In this document: piece after piece, positions 12,322 to 23,314 of the stretch
Numbering within the stretch: position 1 is the stretch's first letter
Layout: every line of letters begins with the position of its first letter
Assembly (NCBI GenBank): GCA_963969395.1
Contig: OZ017795.1
Location: forward strand, 9,300,001-9,364,000
Length of the DNA: 64,000 nucleotides
DNA from: Pseudoscleropodium purum
Taxonomy: Eukaryota; Streptophyta; Bryopsida; Hypnales; Brachytheciaceae
Direction: 5' to 3'
Position numbers and translations under genes: made by a program
The notes under the pieces: generated by a model
The model's database searches: none
The model's input: only the letters and a program-made list of their open reading frames with translations
Told to the model about the DNA's origin: nothing

Positions 12322-14773
12322 AACTGCAGAGACGTGGGGATTGTGATGCAGTTTTTAATGCTATTTGGGAGGTGTAAATTACAGGTGTAGCATACTGAGT
12401 TGCGCAATTTTGGAACTTGTAAGGGTCTAGGGATGATGCGATCGGAAAGTCTCAGACCTGGTCCTTGCTAGATTACTACCGACACCACATTGGCTCGAAA
12501 CCTTGACTTTTAACCCAAGGGAATACTACTGAACTGGATCATACCAGTAATTAGTTTAAAGCCATTGTTGATGTGTTGCTATTTCTAATGTATATAGGGA
12601 TTATCAGTCCCTGAAACTTGTTCAATATAAACTAGCTGGCACTTCAATACAGTGAAATTCATAGTTTCATGTAACAAACCTTGACTCTTGCTGACTTTGG
12701 TATTTTTATGTTTGCATTGTAATATTTGGTAGTTGTGAAAACGAGTGAAGCAGAAGCAAGAGCATGAGGCATAAACCACCTTTGGTGGTTATAGGATACC
12801 TCTATTATAGGTACATATGACATTATTTGTAAGGTGTCCAATGTAATAGGGTACCTTCAATGATTATAAGGTACCTACTTATACCTTTCAAGGGTACCTT
12901 TGTTTTAAAGAATAACCTCTAAAACAAACTTTAGGTTCACCAAACCTAAGCGCTAAGCTTTCAACTCCATACTCTATGTTCATATGGTAGCATTCTCCCT
13001 TAGTTAGTGAGACTGGCTAGCACTTCCCTCAAGTTAGTGTCTTTGGTCACTTCCAAATGCCTCAAGATCACTATTCACAATTGCTATTTATACATGCTTA
13101 AATATATACATTCCATTCTTATATGAACCAACTCAACCACGTATTTAGATTCAATGCCATATAAACAATTTACTACATTTTCATACAATATCTATTGCAA
13201 AAACAAATGCATAGCCAATCTTACAACTAACTTATCTAAACAACACAAAAATCCGTGAGTAATTTGGACCTACTTTCCATGTTCTATGCCATGACAAAGT
13301 GGTAGTATATATAGACTAATACCATTTTTCATACAATGTTTATTGCAAAAACAAAGGTGGGGTTGAAATGTGTAGAATAAAATTTAAAAAAATTTATAAC
13401 ACAAATACAGAATTGATTTACGAAGAATTATATGAAAAGGCATAAGAAAAATTATGAAATTTTAATAACATTTGTAACCATTATTTAGTTGCTTTGTTTT
13501 TTAGCAAGTAATAGCTAATATAAAAATAGATGAGCACAAATCTATAAATTTGCATTGATCTTCATATTATATTTATGGAAACCAATGAATCATTTTACAT
13601 GTGCAATTTTAAATAGAATGTATACTTCAAGATTACATCAAGTTTATTCATTGAATGCATGGATTTTAAAGTTTCTTACATTTTGCATTAACCAAAAAAC
13701 AAATATAATCTCTAACTTGCATGTCCAAGCTTCAATCTTGATTATAATCCAACTATCTAAAATTTTATATAACAACACTTGATAATTGCGAGTACCATAA
13801 ATATCCAATAAAGTCTAAAGATTTTATTTTTCATCCACTTCTATTACTTCATATTCTTTCAAGTTCTTGTCACATAAATGAGCCACATAGTTTTAAAATA
13901 CTATATGGTATCAAATTGTCACCTCTAGAGAATTCTGGAGTCATTTCAAAACAAAAATTGTCTTTCTCAACTTCTAAATGAAGTTTTTGACAAATTCAAA
14001 GGTATTGATCAACGTCATTTTTGGATCGTAGAGTTTTTCCATACCATGATTTGTAATATATCTTAGCAAACCTTGATGACTTATTACCTCGAATAACAAT
14101 AATTCTCGAAAATCCTTTAGGAGGGACAAGATAAGCTAGCCGCAATATTATAGATTTTGTATTGTAGATATATTCTTCATCGTCAAAATCTACAACATCA
14201 AGGCAAGTGATACACTTTTGCCATTTTTAGCCTCGTCACACACAAATACTTGCCTTTCCATAGCATTATATAATTTTTTGGATGGTGCATTCCTCCATTT
14301 ACTGCATTGATCACATTGAATTGTATAAGTTGTTGAGGTGACTACCCTATATTGGTTATTCATATTGATAATTTAAAAAGCAAACCCAAGAAACCAAGTT
14401 GAAATTAAAAACTTGAATATAAAAAATATTAAGTGCCTAGATGAAAAGATATAATAATACCATTAAGGAAATGATTTAGAATGTAACAATCATATCTTTT
14501 ATATATATATAATTTTATTTTTTTAATTTTTTTTAATTTTAAAATTAAAATTTTTTAAGTTCTTTTATATAATGTAAAAGTCACAAAGTAAAAGCTAAAC
14601 ACACAGTAATTCAGTTTAGGCATTCAATTTGGATTCAATACATTGTGTCATCCACAATGCCTTCAGATTGTCTCAGGACATTTGTTTGTAGTGTATAAGC
14701 TATATGACGGATGAGCTGTCCATCCTCAAATTTTAAACTCTCCAGATTAATAAATTCCTCACACCCTCTAAGT
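12322..14773. other. AT-rich spacer downstream of GH31
   Basis: Presumably starts with the GH31 3' UTR; no canonical AATAAA stands out close to the stop. A patch of degenerate GGTACCT motifs lies at about 12785-12900, and a near-pure A/T palindrome at about 14500-14565. No coding region is supported. Confidence 0.45.
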
Positions 14774-14776
14774 TAA

Positions 14777-16764
14777 GAGCATCTCCAACAGTTCACTTTA
14801 ACCCCTTAAGGACTTGATCCATTGTGAAGTCAAACCTCTCATCTGAGCTAATTTTAGCCTTTTCAATAGTGTTGAAACAACAATTTGATATTTTTACTCC
14901 TTGAAACTCTAAATTCTAGATCACTTTGAGAAACTGCAATTTGTTTCATGAAATTTTTTAATTGTTATCATTTTAGTTGTAAAAAATGAACATAAATGAG
15001 TAAAAATAGCAAAAACATTCCAAATTATTTGAAATTTTCTTGGGAGGTAAAAGTAGCAATGGAAATGAGCATGAAAAATTTTCAATTGGTTATTTTATTT
15101 TTTATAGCCAAAATAGCCACATCAAACACCTTGTAGTCAAATTTGACTATTAAATCAAATTTATCCTTTTATTTAATTGATGTACAAAATTTTCATATTT
15201 TCTTTTAGTACAAAAATGAATTTTCTATTTACTTTGTATTTTTTTCAATAATTTGAAAGAAAAAATAAAATTATTGTGATTTTTCAAAGCTAAAGGTGGA
15301 AATAAAATTATATCAATTACAATATATATTAGAATAATCTATAATTTTTACTGTAAATTAAGAGTGGAATGAGAAATATAATTTTATAATTTAAATTCAA
15401 AATACATTTAAAAAAAAAGAAAATATGAATGAAAAGCACCCCATATTGTGTTATTTGGATTTTAACACAAGAATGTTCAATTGCAATAACTCTTTCAATT
15501 TTTGACATTTCTCAAAACTTTAAAATGGAATAGAAACAAAACTTGTCAAGCTATGTTTTCTTAGTTGAAATCAAATTCCAAAAATAGTTATTTTAAAAGT
15601 TGTAATTGAGGTTGACCAAGATGCATCCACTTTTGGGATGCTTGTGCGTTTATGGGTTAAAATGACATTCTCTTTTAGTGATTTTAGCACATGGCAATTT
15701 GATGATAGCATTAGAAGAGTTTTGAGACCAACAAAAGTGTGTGAATTTTCAAGCTTGCCAAGAACAAGATAATTGTGCCACTACATCAATATGATGTGGT
15801 TGAGACCCTACCACGTCATATAAAATTACTTTTTTTTAGTTTTCAATTTTTTGACAATAAAATGTTTATTCATTGCAGGGGGAACAACAGAGAAAATAGA
15901 CTTAAAACAAACCTAAAATGGCCCTCCTTTGGCTTCAAATCTCTTCAAATGGCCCCACTTGTAAAACCATATTTCCACCAGCACACAACAAAACCACTAG
16001 TAACACAACAAAAATCCAAATTCCCAAGTTTGGAGTTATTACAAGCTCTAACTAGCCCACTAAATTTTATAACTTGGAATTTGGAACAACAAGTGAGAGC
16101 ATTGCCACCCATTCCTTCTAAATAGGGTGGGAGGAATGGCTAAGCCATGCAACTCCCAAGCCACTTTTGTCTCCGACTCATACCACCTTCAAGGGCAGAC
16201 AAAATCAAGTCAATTGCATGCATTAATGACTTGGCATAATCAAGAGCCAACTAGCATGCAAATTGATTAAAAACTTGTAAGAAATGGCCCACAAACCAAT
16301 AAATCGGACAAGATAAAACAAGAGCTAAAGTATGGTGGGGATGATCTCCTAATGTTTGGAGAGAGAATTTTGAAGTGATCCATCTCTTTTTATCCCTGGT
16401 TGGGTCTATAATGAACCACTTTTTCTTGGCTGGCTATGCCCAAGCCCAAACTAGGGAGCTCCTTCATGAATGAATGGCAATCAACTTTGAACTTCCCATC
16501 TAAAGAGCTTGCCATTGGGTAATAAGAATGAATCAATGCAATCTTGTCCCCAGTCACTACTCTATTCTTCCATCAAAAACAAGTCCAAACATTTTTTTTG
16601 TCAATCAATATTGTGGCCCATGTCAAATGTACAAGACTTAGCAACTAGAGGTGTAGCTTGCAATGACAAATTCAAAAATTTGTAACTTGTGGGACATAAA
16701 AAAAATAACCATGTACACCAAACCATTTGCCAGGGCAGTATGGCATGCCCTAGTAGAGATGCTC
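14777..16764. mobile_element. Harbinger-like non-autonomous element (TAA target duplication)
   Basis: The left end GAGCATCTCCAACAG at 14777 is preceded by TAA (14774-14776). The right end GAGATGCTC, finishing at 16764, is followed by TAA (16765-16767). A 3-bp TWA duplication with GAGCATCTC-type inverted ends is typical of PIF/Harbinger-derived elements in plants. The element is about 2 kb and has no recognisable transposase. A 116-codon frame at 15775-16125 begins with GTG and looks fortuitous. Confidence 0.6.
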
Positions 16765-19260
16765 TAAGCTGGTGTAGTTTGCTTGTGCAATTTTAGGCTC
16801 ATTAAATAAAAGATACATATGTAGGTCAAAAGGAATTAAGGAAATAGCTTATGCCATTCTGTTTGGGGTAGTAATTACCTAGTGTTAGGCATGAGAATGA
16901 TGAAATGCTTGTGTACAAAGTCTCAACTATATTGGTAGCTTGAAAGTAAGCTTATGGCATCTGTGTATACAAAAAATAATTGAGTATTTGCAAAATGTTG
17001 CAACCTGACTACAGCTTGTTGATCAATGAAGGCATAGCAAGTTTAAAATAACATAAGAGTTTAAAAACTACATTTCAAAACACAAGTATACAACCCATGT
17101 AACGTAAAACCTACTAGCGGTCCATCCTTTAAAACACAGATTTGTAGAATTCAACTCAAAATATCTTTATAAAAACTTGCTCACGTGAAAAAAACAAATC
17201 AATGAAGCTATCATGGAGTAGCATTGACACCTGTACTTACACATTCCTAATACTAATATGTTCCCGTAGTCTTTGGTACTTTGTATACTTACTTGAGATG
17301 GTCTCTCAATTTTTTTCCTTTGGAAAGAGTAGTGACCATGAAAAAAGAATAGTAAAAGAAAAAGGAGAACAATCAATGTGGTTCATGTAGATAAATCAAT
17401 CTTGGGGGAGGATTGAGAGAGAAGTGCCACCTAGGTTGGTGAAAACTACTAGAGCAAAAAACATTGTTTGTACCCCAAGTATTAAGGAAGTCTTGGCAAG
17501 ATGGTCTTAGTATTGTTAATATTCTTCACATTTGAAGGCATGGATAGGAACCAAATTAAATTGCAAGAGGAGTGTGCCCAATTTGGTAGCATAATCATTA
17601 GGTGTGGCTGATTTCGATGTTCCCTCACCTCTTAATTTATGAGAACACGCATGTGGAGGCGCATTCTGTACATAAGCTTTCCTAGGAGCTTACCCTATAG
17701 GGCTTGTCCCCATACAAAATGCACCTCCAAAGAGCAAAATCAGATAGTGTTGGTGATATTTTGCAAGCTAAAATACTGCCATGCGACTTTTTCTAGAATG
17801 ATGCATCTCCTTATAACTTATATTTTATCTAGTTTTAAACAATCAATGAATTCTCATCTTACAAGCATGTGAGCTCATTTATGTAAATTTGTGTTCTTGG
17901 TTCCTTGAGAAGGTATTTTAGTAACTTAGAAATAAAAATCTATATAGGATACATAAATTAAGACATGAAAGATCTTAACTGCTCATAGTCAAATCAAAAG
18001 TTAGAATGCATTAATTATTTGTTTTCACTACTAAACTTTAGACATTTATAACTTTCTATCAAGATTTGAAGAGACTTCAAATCACAAATAGTTTTTTTGA
18101 AGGTAAAAGTCAACTTGATTTTTTACATTTTGATAGTTGATTTACAATACTTAAATGAGGTTAAAAATTCCAAATATGAACATAATTACTTCATTTTCAC
18201 TCTACCCTACCTATGAAGTTTCTCATAGTTTTAAAACAATAAGTTTGAAAGGTACAATTTAATCTAAGTATAGGCCCCGGTATAGGCTTCATGTATATTT
18301 ATTAGTTGTAAAAATAAATAGAAGCCTAAATAAACTATTTATAATGTAAAAGATATTAAATATACCATTTGGATTTTGAATGCATTAGTAAGTATTGGAA
18401 CCTATAGTAACTCCACCTAAAATGGACCACTTCTCAAATCACCTTGTATTTTGGAAGGGAAAATGAATAGGGAAGATATCCAAAATGGTGCATATTACAA
18501 GAACAAGAGTAAGGTGGAGTTGGGCACCATTATGAATAGTGTGGAGCTATTTTTATAATATTATGGAGGTGGCAACCTTACAAGTGGTTTATTTTTAATA
18601 CACTTTTAATTGTTTTAACTTCTTCTTTATGACATGTTTTGATATTACTAGTGTCATTTCTTCATGTGCATGAAATGCATTTTGGCATCACCTACATGCT
18701 ACTTTTGGCACCCTATACCTTGCATCTTTGAAGATTTATAACTAATTTAGAATGCGTCCAAAAATCATGGAAACCACTTGCATTTTGATTCTCCAATGTG
18801 CAAAAACTGTTATTCAATTTCTAAAGCATATTGGTTATACCACAAAGCTTATTTGTGCGATTTTAAATGTAGTTACCTTAAATTGCATGTTTTGATCTTT
18901 AGAAGATCCTCAAGTCCATATGTACAAACCTGACACACACATCACGCAAGGTGTTTGACACACTCTGGAATTCTAGGAATTCGACCATTGCCACTCCACC
19001 TCCACTTCTCCAAAAAACATTAAAAAAAAAAAAAACAGGCTCTACTAAGCTTTAGTTCCGTTTCGTCTGTATAAAAAAGGAAAAAGAAAGAATGCTCTAA
19101 TATCCCATACTCTTTGCCCCAAACTGGCTCGCTTTGGCAGTATATAGTCTCAGTACGAAAGTGTTTGTACTCATGTCTTTGAATAAACCCAAAGACTGCA
19201 GCAAAGTGAAGATATACTATTCCACGGGGGATGACACTTGGACCCAACCGGCTTCCCATA
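16765..19260. other. AT-rich spacer without gene
   Basis: Short frames only, none with coding character. Composition becomes less AT-rich from about 18950 toward the snoRNA cluster. Confidence 0.45.
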
Positions 19261-19261
19261 T

Positions 19262-19335
19262 GCCGGATACTAAACCCTGCAGTCTGACGTGGATCCGTAC
19301 AATTCTTCCATTCTAGGGTTCAGTTAGGGTTCAAA
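19262..19335 (+). promoter_or_regulatory. Telo-box-like promoter/leader of snoRNA cluster
   Basis: Contains TTAGGGTT (19324-19331), TAGGGTT (19314-19320) and AAACCCTG (19272-19279), all close to the plant telo-box AAACCCTAA. Telo-boxes are established in promoters of Arabidopsis ribosomal-protein and snoRNA genes. The position about 680 bp before the first recognised snoRNA fits a Pol II host transcript. The start site itself is inferred. Confidence 0.4.
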
Positions 19336-19489
19336 GCTGTGCTTGGGTCCTTCGGGTTTCGGCTTGTTTTTGGATTTCGATTTTTCCTTGTCCCTTTTAG
19401 GGTGTGATACAATGTTGGGACCGGTGTTTCCTCAATACGGACGAAGTTTGCGTGAAAGCTCATGTTATTTGGTAGTTTTACATTTTGGG

Positions 19490-19655
19490 TCTCGTTTTGT
19501 AAAACTATTTGATCATGTCACAAACGAATGTTTCTTTCGTGCAATCTGCCCCATTTTGAGTCTGCAGCAGTGTCTCGTTTTGTGAAACTATTTGGTTACG
19601 TCGTTTATGAACGTTTCCTTTCGCGTGATGTGCCCCATATCGAGTCTACAGCAGT
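19490..19655 (+). repeat. 83-bp tandem duplication in snoRNA host region
   Basis: Two diverged copies, 19490-19572 and 19573-19655, each start TCTCGTTTTGT and end GAGTCTRCAGCAG. Each copy can close a CTCG/CGAG (or UGAG) stem just before its TCTRCAGCA tail, which loosely recalls the 3' half of an H/ACA RNA. A proper H box was not found, so an H/ACA identity is not claimed. Confidence 0.6.
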
Positions 19656-19692
19656 CCTCCTGTCCATGGAGGTCCGACTGCTGCGTGGGGCA
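19630..19692 (+). ncRNA. Stable hairpin in snoRNA host transcript
   Basis: The outer stem GTGCCCCA pairs with TGGGGCAC, and the inner stem CAGCAGTC pairs with GACTGCTG. CTCC and GGAG near the tip also pair. The left arm is the end of the second 83-bp unit, and the right arm is its inverted copy. Function is unknown: it could be an H/ACA hairpin, a processing signal or a small foldback. Confidence 0.4.
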
Positions 19693-20011
19693 CAAATCTC
19701 TCGCGGACTAGAAGATGATGGAAAGGGTTATGTTCCCTTCTTCCATATGTGAGCAAAAGTTTTGTAGTTCGGTTCGTGCTTCTATATCTGATCGTCGGGT
19801 CTTTCATACTGATGGATCCGTTCCCTGAAGCAACACGGCAAAGGCGGAGGCGCCTAGGAAACGCCTCTGTTCTGTATGCGACTCTCGCTATGCCTGTGCT
19901 GACGTTTCTGTGTGGCTTTGGTACGACGGGTCGCCGACATGTAAGGTTTGGAGATGTTCTTTTGAATCACTTTCTGGTTTTGTTAGATTTAGGGATTTGC
20001 CTTCGCGGCAG

Positions 20012-20099
20012 AGCTTGCTGATGAAGAAAAGCAGACGGGCGGACTGAAATGATGCCATGTTGATTGTCTGTACCCGGCCATTCGTGGTCCCTGAAAGCT
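20012..20099 (+). ncRNA. C/D-box snoRNA, U43 homologue (18S rRNA guide)
   Basis: C box CTGATGA (20018-20024), D' CTGA (20044-20047), C' ATGATGC (20049-20055) and D CTGA (20091-20094). The terminal stem is AGCTT with AAGCT, leaving one G before the C box. The D' guide GACGGGCGG (20034-20042) is complementary to CCGCCCGTC near the 3' end of 18S rRNA. The fifth base from D' selects the C known to be 2'-O-methylated by U43 (human) and snR70 (yeast C1639). The D guide CCATTCGTG (20078-20086) can pair, with one G-U, to the 25S segment CATGAATGG. There the rule points to the C that I recall as yeast Cm2337. The U43 identification is strong; the second target is tentative. Confidence 0.8.
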
Positions 20100-20220
20100 G
20101 CCTTCCGTCTTATTTGTTTGCACAGGATGATTGTAGAATATGTACCCTCTTAGAGTTTACGTTTGGGAACAGAATACACCTCTGACAATCTGTTGCCTTG
20201 AGCTAGGATTCGAAGATTGC

Positions 20221-20306
20221 CTTGAATGATGATGAGAAACAACATTTTCCAACACTTGGACTGATGTTCATGATGTCAAACATGCTGCGTTCTTTCTGAA
20301 TTCAAG
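20221..20306 (+). ncRNA. C/D-box snoRNA guiding 5.8S rRNA and 25S rRNA
   Basis: Textbook C/D RNA. The terminal stem CTTGAAT/ATTCAAG is a perfect 7 bp. It has C box ATGATGA (20229-20235), D' CTGA (20261-20264), C' ATGATGT (20270-20276) and D CTGA (20296-20299). The D guide GCTGCGTTCTTT (20284-20295) pairs with 5.8S GAAGAACGCAGC. The fifth position falls on the A that is methylated in Arabidopsis 5.8S (Am47). The D' guide TCCAACACTTGG (20248-20259) is complementary over 12 nt to 25S CCAAGTGTTGGA, just upstream of the peptidyl-transferase A loop. rRNA sequences are recalled, not supplied with the window. Confidence 0.85.
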
Positions 20307-20340
20307 TTGATCGATGTCATTTCGTTACAGTAATAGACTC

Positions 20341-20430
20341 AGATTGGAGGATGAGATATCAACGCAAATCTTAGGACACCTTCTTACACGGTTTCTGTCG
20401 TGGATGAGAGTGAATGTTCTCTGACAATCT
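20341..20430 (+). ncRNA. C/D-box snoRNA, target unknown
   Basis: The terminal stem AGATTG/CAATCT is a perfect 6 bp, with one G before C box AGGATGA (20348-20354, one mismatch to RUGAUGA). D box CTGA is at 20421-20424. Internal boxes are probably D' CTGT (20395-20398) and C' TGGATGA (20401-20407). It lies 34 bp after the preceding snoRNA on the same strand. I could not match its guides to rRNA from memory. Confidence 0.65.
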
Positions 20431-20460
20431 TATGTCGAGGGGTCGAGTGCCTGCGTGACT

Positions 20461-20550
20461 CTTTCTGTTGATGATAAAACAAATACCTTTCTCCAACCTA
20501 ACTGCTAGAAGCATTGAGGAAAGCTATTTGGAGACCTGAACTGAAGGAAG
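20461..20550 (+). ncRNA. C/D-box snoRNA, target unknown
   Basis: The terminal stem CTTTCT/AGGAAG is 6 bp with one G-U. One G precedes C box TTGATGA (20468-20474), and D box CTGA is at 20541-20544; a second CTGA at 20536 is an alternative. Length, box spacing and the unpaired G match its neighbours. Internal boxes are poor, and no rRNA target was recognised. Confidence 0.6.
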
Positions 20551-20975
20551 ACTTTGTTTCTTTACTAGCAGAGATTTTGAGTTTGAAAGGCCTCTGGTAT
20601 CTGGTGCTGCCTGAGCAAGCCCTGCGCTTGTAATGATGCAGCGCCTCGTAAAAGTTGCCTATATTGAGATGGTCAGGCGCGACGTGGGCTGGGTTCTCCC
20701 TTCACCATTACTTATGTCCTGTTCACAGATTTAACATTTTAGTCGTGCTTCATTCCTGTCATAGTTTCCGACCCGAATTGATTCACAGTATGAATGGTTT
20801 GAAGCTTGCTCGGGCAGTAATGCGCACTGACCCTTCATATTCCTGTTTAAGTATACTCGGCTTGTCGGAGCGTTGTATGGCTCCGGAAGTTGAACCCTTT
20901 TATTTGGACTGCTACGAGCATTACGTCATTCGGGTAACTCGTGCTTTGTTCACTTTTTACGGTACTAGAACTTTT
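20551..20975 (+). other. Structured spacer between snoRNAs
   Basis: No C/D RNA with a terminal stem was found. Several strong short hairpins occur: GCGCT/AGCGC at about 20624-20644, CGGAGC/GCTCCG at about 20866-20886 and ACGAG/CTCGT at about 20913-20942. They could belong to H/ACA RNAs, but I could not assemble a two-hairpin H/ACA model with H and ACA boxes. Confidence 0.35.
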
Positions 20976-21053
20976 TCGGATGATGAGAACAACCTATCAC
21001 TTGATATGTGGCAACACTATGAAGGGATAAAATTTAATGAACTTCTCTGACGA
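20976..21053 (+). ncRNA. Probable C/D-box snoRNA
   Basis: Perfect C box ATGATGA (20980-20986) and D box CTGA (21047-21050), with 60 nt between them as in the 20221 snoRNA. The stem is short (TCG/CGA), with the same single unpaired G before the C box as the other members. A degenerate C' (TATGAAG) lies inside. No target was recognised. Confidence 0.5.
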
Positions 21054-21835
21054 CCCGTTCTCTAAAACGTTGGATGCCTTGTGTCTCCATGTCTGGCTGC
21101 ACTTTGTTGTATCCGTTACATCTGCTAACATTTTGGAGGCTTCGTGAATTTTATGTTCCGTCGTCATATTGGGGTGCAGCTCAAGATGACGTACCACTGT
21201 TTCCAGCCAAACGCGAAAGAGAGTTCGTAGGGGCATTTCGGAATCTCATGTGCGCCAGTCCGCAAGACAATGTTAGGAAATGAGAGAGTCGACTGTAGGG
21301 AAGATGTGAAGTTTCAAGCACTTCAACTGAGGCAGATTGACCAATAGGGACGGGGCATGCACGTAGCTCATCAATAGAGTGGCTCATTTCCACTTCAAGC
21401 ACTGCCACCGTGGGTCGTTCGTGTGCTTAGTTCACAAGTGGGCAATCGACATAAAAATGTTTATCGATTATTTACATCTTTGAAAATTATTGTAGAAAAA
21501 ACCCGGTAAATACATGACAACGTCTTCTCCTATGTCGGCCAGGGAGAAATTGACCCTTCTATTGGCCCACCAGAGAGTAATTGTCAAAAATTACCCCCTA
21601 TTTTGTGCCGCTTAGATTTTGTATTTCATCATGTCCCCTATCTACTCTGCAATTGCAAACATGAAATCAGAATTTGCCAATTTTATTACGTGGCAAGTAA
21701 AAGTTTCAGGATTTTCTACAAGGGTGAAACACGAGACAATAGAAGGGTCAATACTGCTTGCCCTCCCATGATTATACCAATGCATTTTGGGAAGGACATT
21801 GCCATACTCTTGTAGATAGGCTTTCTTGACTTTTA

Positions 21836-23150
21836 CCCCTAAAGTTCAGTTGATACTACTCTCTAAATTGTCCAAAGAACAGTCCTTCTAAAAACAGTTA
21901 CTTAAATCAAAGTGAATGTATTTTTTAGAATTTGTAATTGTATGATCTTCTTGATTAGTATAAGATTCTTCCCTAAAAAATGAGTGTCTACAAATAATGT
22001 ATGTGTGAGCTTACCAAATAGAAAGCTACATATTTTTCAAGCAACCTGAGCTTTTAGGGAGACTCTTACATCTCCTGAAAATTATTACCATAGCTTAAAG
22101 GCCATAATAAAATAAAAAAATAGTCAATTTGGTGTGGCACTGACGTGGCACTACTAATGTCATATCAGATTTCAAATTTTAAAAAATAAAAAATAATTTT
22201 TTCACTCTTAGTTTTTTTCCTAATTGCACTGCAGCAGTGCAAGGTTGGCAGCCCTTTGGAGGCCTTAGAAATTTTGTAATGAAGGTCGCACATTTTTGCC
22301 AAATACATATTTAAAATTAGTAGGATTTGTTTATTTTCTATTAATAAGTTATACAAAAATTATCAAATAATTTCTCATAACTTTTGGCAACCCTTCAAAT
22401 AATCTTGAAAGCTTAGCAAGTTTCTTTTGAACAAAGGAAAATTATAGCCATTGAACCCATTGAAAAATAATGAATTGATGAATTCTATAGCTTCCAATGA
22501 GTTCATTGAGTTGAATTCATTGAGTTCATGGCTATCATAGAACTTGTTACTTCATAGTGTCCATGTTATACTCTTTAGATAAAAGAATGAATTTGGATTA
22601 TACATTCTTTAGTAAATATGTCCTAGGATTAAGATAGAAGAATGAATTTGGATTTTGCATTCTTTAGTAAATATGTCCTACAATTAAGATAGAGGATTGA
22701 ATTTGGATTTCGCATTCTTTAGTAATTATGTCCTAGGATTAAGATGTGCATGTATCTTTTCCAACATTTAGACTTTCTTTATGTTTAATTTTTCTTGAAT
22801 TTGGCAAAGTGGCTTATTAATTTTCAAAGCCATTTGACTTCAAAAAATTTCATTATTTTTTTGTTGAAAGTAGCTTTATGCTACAATACATGCACTTCCT
22901 TGACAACGTACTAATAGACTTGAATAAGGAGGATGGGAGGGCTTCCACTATCTATAATAACAAGAATAATTTATTTGACACACAATGGCCCACAATTCAT
23001 AGACAAGTTTGAATTCAAAATTATTTACATGAAAAAGAGTCTAGATTTATTAAAAGCAAAGTCTTTTGCAAGTTCAAGAATTTCATAAGTATCATTCAAC
23101 AATTTTGCAAACTATGCCTCCTTTTAAAACTAAGATCTTTAAATATAATT
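21836..23150. repeat. Dispersed repeat related to 3259-4325
   Basis: Starts CCCCTAAAGTTCAG after TTTA, like end A of the TTAA-bounded family. It shares the phrases ACAAGAATAAT and TTCAAGAATTTCAT with the repeat at 3259. No coding frame is visible. It contains the 55-bp tandem array listed separately. Confidence 0.45.
22576..22744. repeat. 55-bp tandem repeat, three copies
   Basis: The units begin at about 22576, 22631 and 22686. Each contains GAATTTGGATT, GCATTCTTTAGTAA (or TACATTC) and ATGTCCTA. The copies differ at a few sites only. Confidence 0.75.
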
Positions 23151-23314
23151 CTTTAATTCTTAAGGATGTTGTGGCAATTTTTTGCTGATAAATGTCAAAG
23201 AATTCTTCTATATAGGACAACAGTGCAACTAATCATCCTCCAAATTTTGTTGTAAAAAAGGGAGATCCTCTACAATAGTTTGACTACCAATGATTGCTTT
23301 TGCATTTTTTTTGA

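Noticed and set aside
15775..16125. 116-codon frame inside the Harbinger-like element.
   Set aside because: Non-ATG start, no transposase motif, composition of non-coding DNA.
19715..19791. Possible C/D RNA (ATGATGG ... CTGA).
   Set aside because: The terminal stem fails after one pair and there is no recognisable guide.
20124..20185. Possible extra C/D RNA (AGGATGA ... CTGA).
   Set aside because: No terminal stem flanks the boxes, unlike all accepted members.
20655..21050. 131-codon frame in the snoRNA region.
   Set aside because: Starts with TTG and runs through the C/D snoRNA at 20976; no protein family resemblance.
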